Assembly: GCA_046590195.1 (NCBI GenBank) | Contig: JBKJTP010000084.1 | Span: forward strand, 1-56,169 | Source: JBKJTP01 sp046590195 | Lineage (GTDB): Bacteria; Bacteroidota; Ignavibacteria; Palsa-1295 | Direction of reading: 5' to 3' | Length of the DNA: 56,169 nucleotides | Part shown: one piece after another, positions 24,583 to 32,679 of the stretch | Layout of the letters: the number at the start of each line of letters is the position of its first letter | Position numbering within the stretch: position 1 is the first letter of the stretch | Translations under genes and position numbers: made by a program | The notes under the pieces: model-generated | The model's input: only the letters and a program-made list of their open reading frames with translations | The model's database searches: none | Told to the model about the DNA's origin: nothing

Positions 24583-26883
24583 ATGTCGGATTACAACGTA
24601 AAGTTTACAGACACCAACAAAACTCCCATTCTCGTCGAACAGGATGCTCAGAAGTCAACCGAAACGGACCTCGTTCTGTTCGGTCGAAGCTTCTTGGAGT
24701 ATGGTGAACAACTGAATGAGAATCTGGTAAAGATACTAGAGAACTTTGCATGTTCCGAAATGGCAGCACCACCGGAAGCTGGCGATTGGCCCGACACCGA
24801 TCTTACCGTCAATGAGACACTTACCGAGCCACTCGAAGGTCAGTTGTGGTATAACACCACGAAGCAGGCCCTGTACAATTACAACGGTACCATGTGGATT
24901 CCGCTGGTGACGGGTTCGGACTATGCTGCCAATTGGGGACAAGTCACAGACGGTACACTATTACCGCGTCCGGTTGCACAAAATGGATATGTTTTCCCTT
25001 ACTCGGAGTGTATCTGGATAGTCTCTCCGGCCGGACATGGCGGTCGATTCGATTATATGGCTTGCACTACAGACGAAGACGCGCAGGTACTGATGCGTTA
25101 TCGTTTACTCGGTGACGACACGCTGACTAGCGGTACCGCAAATTATCTCATTATTGGTATTCGTGGTAACACTAACAACGGTACCATCGTTGTGGACCCG
25201 CCGATTTATGTCGAGCCGAGCCCAACACCGGGTGCATCCCCGACACCGGCACCGTCAAGTACGCGTCCGCCGACTCCAACTCCAACGAACACACGCACTG
25301 CAACGCCGACGATTTCGTTGACGCGTACACCGGTACCGTCCGCCTCACGTACTCCACCACCAACACCATCACCACGTCCGGCTCTCGCCATGAACATCGT
25401 TGACAGTGCCCGTGGTGGTGACTACGTGGACTCCATCAGCCTATGCAACATGGGTGACTACATCTCGACCTTGGACGTTGGTAATCAGGGTTGCACGGTA
25501 ACTATCGGTAACTGCACCTCCGGTGCATGCGCTCCGGAACCGGGTGATTTCTCCACGGGTGACGTAGCAATCGGTGCGGCTATGGGTATCACTGTAACCG
25601 GTGGCACTGCACCGTACACCGTCAGATTCAAGACCTTCACCGCTACGAGCGGCGCGGCAGCATTTGCAGCTAGTGGCGACTGTCTGTTCATCGGCGGTAG
25701 TTCTGGTTTCAGCACACTACCAAGCGGAACAGTCTATTCTTTCATCATCCCGACCGATGGTGGTAGTCAGGATGGCATCACAATCAACGCTTCATGCGGT
25801 GACGATGTTTACACGCTGACTGGTAACTTCACAGTTGAGGTAACGGATTCCGTTGGTACCATCATATCGGAAACATTCCCTTACACCGTAGAACGTAAGA
25901 ACGAAGCAGCTTGCTATGACATCACCGATTTCCGCTCCGGATTTATGCTATCTGATAGTAATGGTGGGTCTTCAAGTTGTGATGGTAGCGCCATGGCGTC
26001 CTCCGGTACACCTACTAACTGGCTAGCGAAGACGGCCAGCGTAAACTACACATCGTTCAATTCGAACGTCGGAGCGCCAAGCAAGGTAATCATGTCCGGT
26101 ATTCCGAAGTGGTGGCCGCGTCCGGCGGCGCGTGTGACATTAACCATTACACACCCACTAGCCGGCTCTGCTCCGGTAACAGTAACGGCGTTCCGTGATA
26201 CTGGTAGAGCTAGCGCGGCTAATGGTGTATCGACCGGAACCGGTTCAGTTACTATTGGCGCGCATACCTATACCGTGACACTGTCGATAACAGTAGGATA
26301 CACCGGTAAGGACCAAATTGATGGTGTGTGTAATGATATTTACTACTACAATATCAGTCCGTCCTTCACAATTTCTCCGGCTATTACTTCTTGTTCAGCA
26401 CTGACACCGCCGGGTGGCGCACTCTATGACGGTGGTGGTGGTGGTGGTTGTGTTACGACCGAATCCATGATTTACGGTAGTGGCCTAGCTTCCGGCGTCA
26501 TGGTCGGTGCGACCATGACGGTCATCGACCCATCCAGTCTAGAGTTGGGTACGGGTATTGTTTCTCTGGCCGACATCAAGCTACAGCCTTGCGTGCGAAT
26601 CACTTCCGAGTCAGGCGTTGTGCTGGAATGCTCGACAACCGCTCCAATCGCTAACAGCGACGGTGTGCAGGTTCTAGCTCCTGACCTGTTGGGTGTCGAA
26701 GTGCTTGTCTACGACAATGGTGTGGTGCGTTCTGAGAAGGTTGTGAGTGTTGAAGACATCGGTGACAAGGAAGTCGTCCACATCACGGTAGAGAACAACT
26801 ACTTCTTGGCCGGTGCCGAAGACGGTCGTTACTTCTTCCACCATAATATCAAAAACTTCATTGGCGGGTTACAGCCTTACTAA
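24583..26883 (+). CDS. Tail-fibre-like virion protein 2 with Thr/Pro linker and C-terminal Hint domain
   Basis: 766 aa. Shares the N-terminal module (FLEYGEQLNENLVKILENFAC, GQLWYNTTKQALY, FPYSECIWIVSP) and a Thr/Pro linker (~205-265). A large beta-rich region (265-610) with Ig-like stretches (TVTGGTAPYTVRFKT, VTLTITHPLAG) ends in a glycine run. A Hint-like (intein/Hedgehog-fold) domain runs from Cys623 to Asn755: GGGGGCVTTESM at its start, CVRITSESGVVLECSTTAPI in the middle, and a terminal FFHHN followed by only 11 residues. The domain could self-cleave or crosslink the adhesin. Translation is coupled to the 56-aa gene after it. Confidence 0.72.
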   Translation: MSDYNVKFTDTNKTPILVEQDAQKSTETDLVLFGRSFLEYGEQLNENLVKILENFACSEMAAPPEAGDWPDTDLTVNETLTEPLEGQLWYNTTKQALYNYNGTMWIPLVTGSDYAANWGQVTDGTLLPRPVAQNGYVFPYSECIWIVSPAGHGGRFDYMACTTDEDAQVLMRYRLLGDDTLTSGTANYLIIGIRGNTNNGTIVVDPPIYVEPSPTPGASPTPAPSSTRPPTPTPTNTRTATPTISLTRTPVPSASRTPPPTPSPRPALAMNIVDSARGGDYVDSISLCNMGDYISTLDVGNQGCTVTIGNCTSGACAPEPGDFSTGDVAIGAAMGITVTGGTAPYTVRFKTFTATSGAAAFAASGDCLFIGGSSGFSTLPSGTVYSFIIPTDGGSQDGITINASCGDDVYTLTGNFTVEVTDSVGTIISETFPYTVERKNEAACYDITDFRSGFMLSDSNGGSSSCDGSAMASSGTPTNWLAKTASVNYTSFNSNVGAPSKVIMSGIPKWWPRPAARVTLTITHPLAGSAPVTVTAFRDTGRASAANGVSTGTGSVTIGAHTYTVTLSITVGYTGKDQIDGVCNDIYYYNISPSFTISPAITSCSALTPPGGALYDGGGGGGCVTTESMIYGSGLASGVMVGATMTVIDPSSLELGTGIVSLADIKLQPCVRITSESGVVLECSTTAPIANSDGVQVLAPDLLGVEVLVYDNGVVRSEKVVSVEDIGDKEVVHITVENNYFLAGAEDGRYFFHHNIKNFIGGLQPY

Positions 26884-27053
26884 TGTATATCATCGTCCGA
26901 CACAAAGATAATGTAATCGTAGGCAACGCTCTTCGTCCGGTTGACGAAGTTCAGTTGTCCAAAAATGGCTATAAGGTATTCGAGATAGATGACTCCGAGT
27001 TCTCTATCTCAATGCTGGGCTCCAAACTGGACGGGTTTCAAGAGGTTAAGTAA
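26883..27053 (+). CDS. Small protein of 56 aa between fibre genes
   Basis: Begins at the ATG overlapping the fibre-2 stop (TAATG) and ends directly before the ATG of fibre 3. Starts MYIIVRHKDNVIVGNALRPV and ends KLDGFQEVK; no signal or known motif. The tight coupling on both sides and a clean reading frame support a real gene. It might act with the Hint-domain fibre; unknown otherwise. Confidence 0.6.
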   Translation: MYIIVRHKDNVIVGNALRPVDEVQLSKNGYKVFEIDDSEFSISMLGSKLDGFQEVK

Positions 27054-28259
27054 ATGACAGTCTACAAGGTAAAGTACACCCTAGCGGACAAGACTCCAAT
27101 TTCCATTCCGGAATCGGAAGTCGATAGCTCGACGGCCGTAAAGTTATTCGGTCGTAAGAAGCTCGCTTACGGTAAGGACTTGAACGAGAACCTACTACGC
27201 CTTCTGGAATCATTCTCCTGCCCGGAACTCGCTGCTACGCTTCCGGTCACCCCGGACGCGGACTCGCTGGCAGACGCTACCGTATTTGCAAACCCGGTCG
27301 AGGGTCAGTTGTGGTTTAATTCAACTAGAGAAACCCTCTATGTCTGGGACGCGACAGAGTGGATTGAGCATAAGAAATTTGGTGACATTGCCGCGAATTG
27401 GGGTATAATTGCATCTGGCGGTCAGATTCCACTACCCGTCTCGTCCAACGGTACAACTTACACATACGCAGAGTGTTCATGGATTGTTAGCCCGTGGGGT
27501 TATCCAAACGCTATAGATTTCATGCGGTGTTTTACTGATGACGACGCCAACGTGACGATGGAGTATTCTCTGGAAGCCTCCGGTAGTAACGTCGCAGGCT
27601 TCGCAAATTACATCATCATCGGCATTCCGGGTAACGTCAATCTTGGTGTTACACTGCCACCTGTTTCCATGACACCGACACCGACAGTCACGCCGACAAT
27701 TTCCATAACGCCGACCATGACACCGACACCAACGCCGACAACTTCGGTAACGCCAACGTTACCAACGTCACCAACCCCAACCCCGACAATTACGGTCACG
27801 CCGACAATTACGGTCACGCCGACACCGACAATTTCCATAACGCCTACACTTTCCCTGACACCAACGCCGACAGTTTCCAGCGGCGCGTTGATTTCAATGC
27901 CAGCGGAAGGTACGGAAATCTCGTCGTTGGAATCCGCAGCAGCACCGGCCACGGCGGACTTTGCACTTCAGTCGGATGGTGATTATGCTTACTTCGAATT
28001 TGCCACACTTCCACCACGGTGGTTGGTCAGTGGTACTCCGAGTGACTACGAATGTCGTGTTATTCAAACGAGCGGCTCGTTCGACGCCGGTTCTGCTACG
28101 AATACATGGCTAAACCTCGGAACGACTCGTTCGTGGCATAATACCTCCACACTACCACAGACCATAAACTTCACGCTTGAAATCCGTAATGCTGGTACGC
28201 TGGTTAGCTTTGGTGTAGTTAACATGGTAATGTACACTGAAGGTAACATTGGCGCATAA
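27054..28259 (+). CDS. Tail-fibre-like virion protein 3 with Thr/Pro linker
   Basis: 401 aa. Same N-terminal module (KLAYGKDLNENLLRLLESFSC, GQLWFNSTRETLY, YTYAECSWIVSPWG), then a Thr/Pro linker (~203-272, MTPTPTPTTSVTPT units) and a ~125-residue beta-rich C-terminal domain unlike those of fibres 1 and 2. Starts immediately after the 56-aa gene. Confidence 0.7.
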   Translation: MTVYKVKYTLADKTPISIPESEVDSSTAVKLFGRKKLAYGKDLNENLLRLLESFSCPELAATLPVTPDADSLADATVFANPVEGQLWFNSTRETLYVWDATEWIEHKKFGDIAANWGIIASGGQIPLPVSSNGTTYTYAECSWIVSPWGYPNAIDFMRCFTDDDANVTMEYSLEASGSNVAGFANYIIIGIPGNVNLGVTLPPVSMTPTPTVTPTISITPTMTPTPTPTTSVTPTLPTSPTPTPTITVTPTITVTPTPTISITPTLSLTPTPTVSSGALISMPAEGTEISSLESAAAPATADFALQSDGDYAYFEFATLPPRWLVSGTPSDYECRVIQTSGSFDAGSATNTWLNLGTTRSWHNTSTLPQTINFTLEIRNAGTLVSFGVVNMVMYTEGNIGA

Positions 28260-28267
28260 CCATAACC

Positions 28268-28921
28268 ATGCCCCTTAAAATAAAGAACATAACAACTTCG
28301 AAGACCGTAGAGCAGGGAAGATTGGAGTGGGCGGAAACCCTCTCCCATCGTAATAAACTGCTCACCTCTTCGGATTGGACCCAGCTTCCGGACTCCGGTC
28401 TTACGTCTGAGTGTGTTGAGAACTGGCGTATCTGGCGAGGCATCGTCCGGCAGCTTCGCAAGGACAATCATCCTGACCGTAATCTTGTTACGGAGCAAAT
28501 CAATCGTCTTACTCGTGCCAAGCCCGTCAACCGATGGGCCGACGAGCCTGAGATTGCGTTGCCTCTTCTCGATAACTCATTCGCTAGCCATCAAAAGCGC
28601 GTCATGGATTACATGGACGTGATGTTCAACGATGCCGCCACTGTCAAGTCATTCCTCGAACATCCTCTCCTGATAGATGCCGGCCTCCGGAAGGCAGAAA
28701 AGGAGCTTGGTATATTGGGTAAAATTGGAATCCTATCCAGAAAAATATGGTCCGATAAACTATTCGAATTGAATCACCGAAGGAATGTTAGTGTAGCCCG
28801 TATTTTCAAGCTACAGAGCAAGTACTTGGAGTTTTCCGAGCTTGTCAAGAACGCCACGGCTACTGTAGAATTGCAGACACTACAGGTAGAAATAAAGCAA
28901 TGGATATCGACATTGACTTAA
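28268..28921 (+). CDS. Tail fibre assembly chaperone-like protein
   Basis: 217 aa. RNKLLTSSDWTQLPDSG followed by ENWRIWRGIVRQLRK resembles the RdxLLxxtDWtxlpD...WxxYRxxLR signature of phage tail fibre assembly proteins. The C-terminal half is helical. It follows the three fibre genes by eight bases, which fits a dedicated chaperone or cap. Its last codons overlap the DnaE-like fragment. Confidence 0.6.
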   Translation: MPLKIKNITTSKTVEQGRLEWAETLSHRNKLLTSSDWTQLPDSGLTSECVENWRIWRGIVRQLRKDNHPDRNLVTEQINRLTRAKPVNRWADEPEIALPLLDNSFASHQKRVMDYMDVMFNDAATVKSFLEHPLLIDAGLRKAEKELGILGKIGILSRKIWSDKLFELNHRRNVSVARIFKLQSKYLEFSELVKNATATVELQTLQVEIKQWISTLT

Positions 28922-29469
28922 GGTCGGACTTCAAGGTGGAGCGGGTGTTCAAGCATGTAACGCCCGCTTCTATGGTAGAGAAGGATGAACTTAAGCGACA
29001 TAACGTTGGCGCGTACTTCCAGAAGATTCCGCGTGACCCCATCTCCAATCTCGCCGCAATCCCCTATGGGGAGGCGGAGGAATTGGGCTATCTGAAAATA
29101 GACTTCCTTTCACTAAATTTACTGTCCAGTTTCGAGACTAAGGCCGAAGTTTTACACTTCGCCCGCAAGGAACCAAACTGGAAGAGATTGAACGATGAAC
29201 AGTTCGTAGAGAAGCTATTCCACATTTCCAAACACTATGACATGGTTCAAAAGGTCAACCCACGTTCCGTACTGGAACTGGCTGACATTCTGGCTCTGAT
29301 TCGACCGGGTAAAACCATTCTTCTGGATAAATACCTGAAGAACAAGAAACTGACGAGGAAGGAACTGTACACCAAGCGGCAGGTATCGGACCTACGAAAG
29401 TCCCATGCCATAGCTTATGCAGTCAACATCGTCATTAATATGAATCTGGTTGAGGCCGGAATACTATGA
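28900..29469 (+). CDS. DnaE-like polymerase palm, C-terminal piece
   Basis: 189 aa. Starts MDIDIDLRSDFK, equivalent to the DnaE PDxDIDF motif holding the first two catalytic Asp. KRHNVGAYF corresponds to the KHAGGVV region, LGYLKIDFLSLNLL to the (V)KFDFLGL motif with the third catalytic Asp (D401, D403, D555 in E. coli alpha), LADILALIRPGK to the ALVALxRPG motif, and LRKSHAIAYAVNIV to FNKSHAxAYA. All three metal ligands are kept, but most of the fingers, the PHP domain and the C-terminal domains are absent. It begins where the protein at 19402 ends. Activity is unknown. Confidence 0.7.
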   Translation: MDIDIDLRSDFKVERVFKHVTPASMVEKDELKRHNVGAYFQKIPRDPISNLAAIPYGEAEELGYLKIDFLSLNLLSSFETKAEVLHFARKEPNWKRLNDEQFVEKLFHISKHYDMVQKVNPRSVLELADILALIRPGKTILLDKYLKNKKLTRKELYTKRQVSDLRKSHAIAYAVNIVINMNLVEAGIL

Positions 29470-29807
29470 GTTACAATCCCAATTCGGTAATGCTGACGGT
29501 AACCCAGAAGGCTATCCTTGCCGTCCTCCACAACGCACCGACTCCTGAAGCCGCCTTTGAGACCATCAATGGTTCCACGGCTCTGGTTACCGCTCGTAAT
29601 TTGTTAGAGCGCCTAGGACTCATCTACGTGGCCGACAACAAGGCAGCCCTGTCAGATGCCGGTCGCCATGCGGTCGCAGCCAATAACATTGCAGACGAAT
29701 CAGGGCAGCTAACCGATGAAGGTGCCGCCCTGATTGATGGATTGAACAACGCTCGCGCTGCCGAGGTTACTATCGAGTCGTTCTCGCTGTTAGCCAGCCT
29801 GCTTTAA
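29466..29807 (+). CDS. Winged-helix-like small protein
   Basis: 113 aa. LTVTQKAILAVLHNAPTP...TARNLLERLGLIYVADNKAAL then LSDAGRHAVA reads as a winged helix-turn-helix, and a second LTDEGAALIDG unit follows. Could be a transcription regulator or DNA-binding protein; no specific family. ATGA overlap with the DnaE-like piece. Confidence 0.6.
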   Translation: MSYNPNSVMLTVTQKAILAVLHNAPTPEAAFETINGSTALVTARNLLERLGLIYVADNKAALSDAGRHAVAANNIADESGQLTDEGAALIDGLNNARAAEVTIESFSLLASLL

Positions 29808-30256
29808 TAATGCACGCGGTCGATGAACTCTACACCTTTCGGGACCGGCTTGCGCTTGCGCTTCTTGGTCTTGAACGGACCACCCATCTCGTAGCGCGGT
29901 AGTGGACCGATAACCCGAGTAACATAATCCACCGTAAAGCGTCGTAGAATTTTGGATGCTTCTACACTCACACCCCGGCGGGAGAACTCAATCGAGATTG
30001 GATAGTCCGGCTTTGGTGAGGTGTACCACTCATAGGCAATCTCAATAAGAGCATGTTCTCTAAGTTCAGGCTTGTAGTCAAATTCCTTCGGGCAGAAATC
30101 TAGGACGTAGGATACAATTTCGTTGTTGATTACGTTATCGACAATATTAATGTAATCAACATCATTGAAACGAATGAGAGTTAGAAACGCAGGACCGCTA
30201 TAAGTCTCTGGATGCGGTTCATTGATTAGTGGAAATGCTTGGTTGATCTTTTTCAT
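29804..30256 (-). CDS. Unknown conserved-looking protein on the minus strand
   Basis: About 150 aa from ATG 30256 (MKKINQAFPLI); a TTG nine bases upstream is also in frame, but AAGG spacing favours the ATG. Distinctive segments are AFLTLIRFNDVDYINIVDNV, PISIEFSRRGV and DYVTRVIGPLPRYEMGG, with a basic KTKKRKRKPVPKGVE C-terminus. I recall similar proteins in cyanophage-like T4 relatives, function unknown. It is convergent with and overlaps the upstream + gene by four bases, and it has its own late promoter on the minus strand. Confidence 0.65.
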   Translation of the reverse strand: MKKINQAFPLINEPHPETYSGPAFLTLIRFNDVDYINIVDNVINNEIVSYVLDFCPKEFDYKPELREHALIEIAYEWYTSPKPDYPISIEFSRRGVSVEASKILRRFTVDYVTRVIGPLPRYEMGGPFKTKKRKRKPVPKGVEFIDRVHY

Positions 30257-30263
30257 GTCATTC

Positions 30264-30291
30264 AATACCTTAGAGACTTCCGGTATTTATG
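30264..30291 (-). promoter_or_regulatory. Minus-strand late promoter with leader hairpin
   Basis: CATAAATA on the minus strand (30291-30284), overlapping an AATACC/GGTATT inverted repeat (+ coordinates 30264-30269 and 30282-30287). Confidence 0.65.
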
Positions 30292-30322
30292 TCAGGGAAA
30301 TTGGTGTTGATAATTCCCCCGT

Positions 30323-30330
30323 AATAAATA
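30323..30330 (+). promoter_or_regulatory. Late promoter AATAAATA
   Basis: Followed by CTAGGAG and a second GGAG before ATG 30352. Confidence 0.65.
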
Positions 30331-30351
30331 CTAGGAGAAAATGGAGTCCTC

Positions 30352-30957
30352 ATGAAAAAGTTAACTGAAGTAGCCGGCATCAAGAACATGAACACTGACG
30401 AGACCACCATCATCGACGATGAGGGTAACATCAATGAATTGGAGCCGGGCGAGGAAAGTCCATTCGATTTTTTCGCTGGAATTGAAGACGAATTCGGCGG
30501 TGAAGAGGACGGCGGCTGGAATCTAGATAATCCGTTCGGTGATGCCGAAGGTGGTGATATGGAAGGTCTCGACTTCGAAGGTGAAGGTGACCCAGCCCTA
30601 GATGCACCACTAGAAGGTGGGGAAGAGGAAGGTCTCGGTGACGAGATGAATCCTGATGACGAACTCGGACTAGGCGAAGAAGAAACCGATGAAGACCCGA
30701 ACTTTCAGGGTGTAATCCGTACTGTAACCGGTGCCTGCCTAGTGTATAAGCGCAAGGGCGAGGAAGGCACTTACGAAGAGCTATGGGTTTACGGCATCGG
30801 TAAGAACATGCGTAACGAAGCCAAGATTCGCCGTGCTATCCTAGCCGGTACGGACATTGGTATTCAGGACGTTTCCTCCGAGGATGGCACGCAGGAATGC
30901 GTTACAACCAACATCGGAAATGTGCAGTACCTGAAGATTATGGGCCTGCCAAACTAA
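30352..30957 (+). CDS. Acidic protein of unknown function
   Basis: 201 aa. Residues ~30-120 are an extreme Asp/Glu/Gly-rich low-complexity stretch (EDEFGGEEDGGW; GGEEEGLGDEMNPDDELG). The C-terminal ~85 residues are folded-looking: FQGVIRTVTGACLVYKRKG, EELWVYGIGKNM, RRAILAGTDIG. Late-expressed. Acidic disordered regions occur in T4 head-core proteins, but no homology is claimed. Confidence 0.65.
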   Translation: MKKLTEVAGIKNMNTDETTIIDDEGNINELEPGEESPFDFFAGIEDEFGGEEDGGWNLDNPFGDAEGGDMEGLDFEGEGDPALDAPLEGGEEEGLGDEMNPDDELGLGEEETDEDPNFQGVIRTVTGACLVYKRKGEEGTYEELWVYGIGKNMRNEAKIRRAILAGTDIGIQDVSSEDGTQECVTTNIGNVQYLKIMGLPN

Positions 30958-31015
30958 TTGACATCGACCCGGTATTTCTGTAACATAGTTTACCAACTAT
31001 TACAGGAGTACCGGG
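30958..31015 (+). promoter_or_regulatory. Sigma70-like promoter flanked by a 7-bp inverted repeat
   Basis: TTGACA (30958-30963), 17-nt spacer, TAACAT (30981-30986). CCCGGTA (30968-30974) and TACCGGG (31009-31015, touching the ATG) are inverted. Only read-through RNA would contain both arms. Confidence 0.65.
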
Positions 31016-31450
31016 ATGGATTTCAACCCGCAGGTTTACAAGGGCGAACCGGCCGCAGAGCCAGTCGAAGCCACCTACGAAGACAATGTTGAAGGCAAGC
31101 TTCAGCATATGACCGATCTTTCATTGTACTACGGTGCGATGAAGAAAGAAGCAAAAACGCAGTTCAAGCGTGACTTCTACCAGAAGAAGCTGGTCAATAA
31201 CAATCGCAAACTGTACCGCCTTCTGGTACGCACCCCCAACGCTTTCAATCCCCTCATGGAACTCCTGAAGGGTAATGATACTGTGACTGTGAACATGGAA
31301 TCTAATCCGTTACCAGAAGATGGTGTATTATCTCCATTTTGTCAGGTAGTGGGTGACGAGAATGCCGAACCGGAACTGGTAGAATACACCATCACTGCTA
31401 CCGGTGACACCGAGCAGGTATGGATTGACATGAAGAAGGACGCCGAGTAA
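31016..31450 (+). CDS. Unknown protein
   Basis: 144 aa. A helical basic core (YYGAMKKEAKTQFKRDFYQKK, NNNRKLYRLLVRTPN) between an acidic N-terminus and a beta-rich C-terminus. It has an early-type promoter and a good CAGGAG site. Next to the P-loop gene with no gap. Role unknown. Confidence 0.65.
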   Translation: MDFNPQVYKGEPAAEPVEATYEDNVEGKLQHMTDLSLYYGAMKKEAKTQFKRDFYQKKLVNNNRKLYRLLVRTPNAFNPLMELLKGNDTVTVNMESNPLPEDGVLSPFCQVVGDENAEPELVEYTITATGDTEQVWIDMKKDAE

Positions 31451-32086
31451 ATGCCTATCTCGACCGTCTCCGGCTCTCAGGGGCAGGGTAAATCCACTGT
31501 CCTGAATACCCTCTCGTCAATGTGCTATAGTGTTGTCGAGCGTAAGACTTCGCGCTCCATCCTCAGCGAATGGGGCTTTACATTGAACGAAGTAAACAAG
31601 TACCCACCACTCACCGCCCGCTTCCAAGATGAAGTGCTACGTCGTCATCTGGAAAGCATGCGTCCGCTTATTGACGATGACAACTTCCATTTCATGGAGC
31701 GTTCGTTCTCGGATATCTTCACCTACGCGGTCATGGCGATTGGCTCGTTCAACGAGTACAACGACTGGATGGAAGACTATTATCACAAGTGCATCGAAGC
31801 TCAGTCCTACTTCCACAAGGTATTCCACCTCACCGGCCGTACATTCGTTCCTGAAGAGGATGGTGTCCGTTCCACAAGTCGCTTCTTCGGTCCTGTTGTT
31901 GACCGTGAGATTGCTGATTGCTTGAAGCGTATGGATGTTGCCGTTGGTAAGGGTCAACTTATCACTATCGGCGTCCCGGACAATGAGGAACGTGTGCAAG
32001 CTATCCTGCGCCACAGTGTCGGCACTGAACGCGTAGTGGGATGTCACCCTGATATTGTTCTTCCGGCGTGGGACAATGGCTGTTAA
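31451..32086 (+). CDS. P-loop ATPase/kinase-like protein (AAA_28-like)
   Basis: 211 aa. Walker A SGSQGQGKST (~7-16) at the N-terminus. HFMERSFSDIFTYAV (~77-91) resembles the Walker B/lid region of nucleoside or small-molecule kinases. Single-domain length fits a nucleotide kinase or AAA_28-type NTPase acting on nucleotides or cofactors. Substrate not deducible. The 3' end overlaps the exonuclease gene. Confidence 0.65.
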   Translation: MPISTVSGSQGQGKSTVLNTLSSMCYSVVERKTSRSILSEWGFTLNEVNKYPPLTARFQDEVLRRHLESMRPLIDDDNFHFMERSFSDIFTYAVMAIGSFNEYNDWMEDYYHKCIEAQSYFHKVFHLTGRTFVPEEDGVRSTSRFFGPVVDREIADCLKRMDVAVGKGQLITIGVPDNEERVQAILRHSVGTERVVGCHPDIVLPAWDNGC

Positions 32087-32672
32087 GCCGCAGGGTTGGT
32101 ACAACAAGTTCTTGGTCATTGATGCTGAGACTTCCGGTCTCAACTTTGACCAGAACAGCCATGACATTACACTGGGCTATCAGTCGGTAGCATGGGGCTT
32201 CATCGTTTCCGATATGAAGACGATGAAGCCTATCGACGAACTCTACTTGGAAATCAAGTGGGACGGTGAATCACTGTGGCATTGGAAGGCCGAGAAGACC
32301 CATGGTCTGTCTAAGGCAAAGCTTGAGAAGACTGGTATGACGGCTTCTGATGCGGCCGATGCCATTGTAATGTTTCTAGCCGAGCATTTCGAGGTTGAAG
32401 AGACCATCATCTGCATGGGTATCAACGTTGCCCGGTTCGACATTCCCTTTCTTAAGAAGCTGCTCATAGCTCACGGCTACCCTGTAAGCTTCTCCCATCG
32501 TTGTCTTGATGTGTCGGCCCTTGCTGCTATGACCATCGGCACCTATACCAGTCAGCAAATGTTTGATGAGCTAGGTATTGATCGCGGCTCCGTACATAAT
32601 GCATTAGAAGACTGTCGTGCTACCCTGAAGGCTGCTCGTATTATCAGGTCACTGTTTCGCGCTAGTGCATAA
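32076..32672 (+). CDS. DnaQ-like 3'-5' exonuclease (DEDDh)
   Basis: 198 aa from ATG 32076 (MAVKPQGWYNKF); the longer frame from TTG 32055 is less likely. Exo I FLVIDAETSG (Asp, Glu), Exo II ICMGINVARFDIPFL (Asp), Exo III VHNALEDC (His, Asp): the complete DEDDh set. Probably a stand-alone proofreading or DNA-processing exonuclease. It could serve the split DnaE-like protein, since DnaE polymerases use separate DnaQ exonucleases, but that link is speculation. Confidence 0.8.
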   Translation: MAVKPQGWYNKFLVIDAETSGLNFDQNSHDITLGYQSVAWGFIVSDMKTMKPIDELYLEIKWDGESLWHWKAEKTHGLSKAKLEKTGMTASDAADAIVMFLAEHFEVEETIICMGINVARFDIPFLKKLLIAHGYPVSFSHRCLDVSALAAMTIGTYTSQQMFDELGIDRGSVHNALEDCRATLKAARIIRSLFRASA

Positions 32673-32675
32673 ATA
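32668..32675 (+). promoter_or_regulatory. Late promoter CATAAATA
   Basis: Overlaps the exonuclease stop codon (32670-32672). The expected start (~32681) would fall on or after the ATG at 32680, so it more likely serves the spanin genes. Confidence 0.6.
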
Positions 32676-32679
32676 GGCG

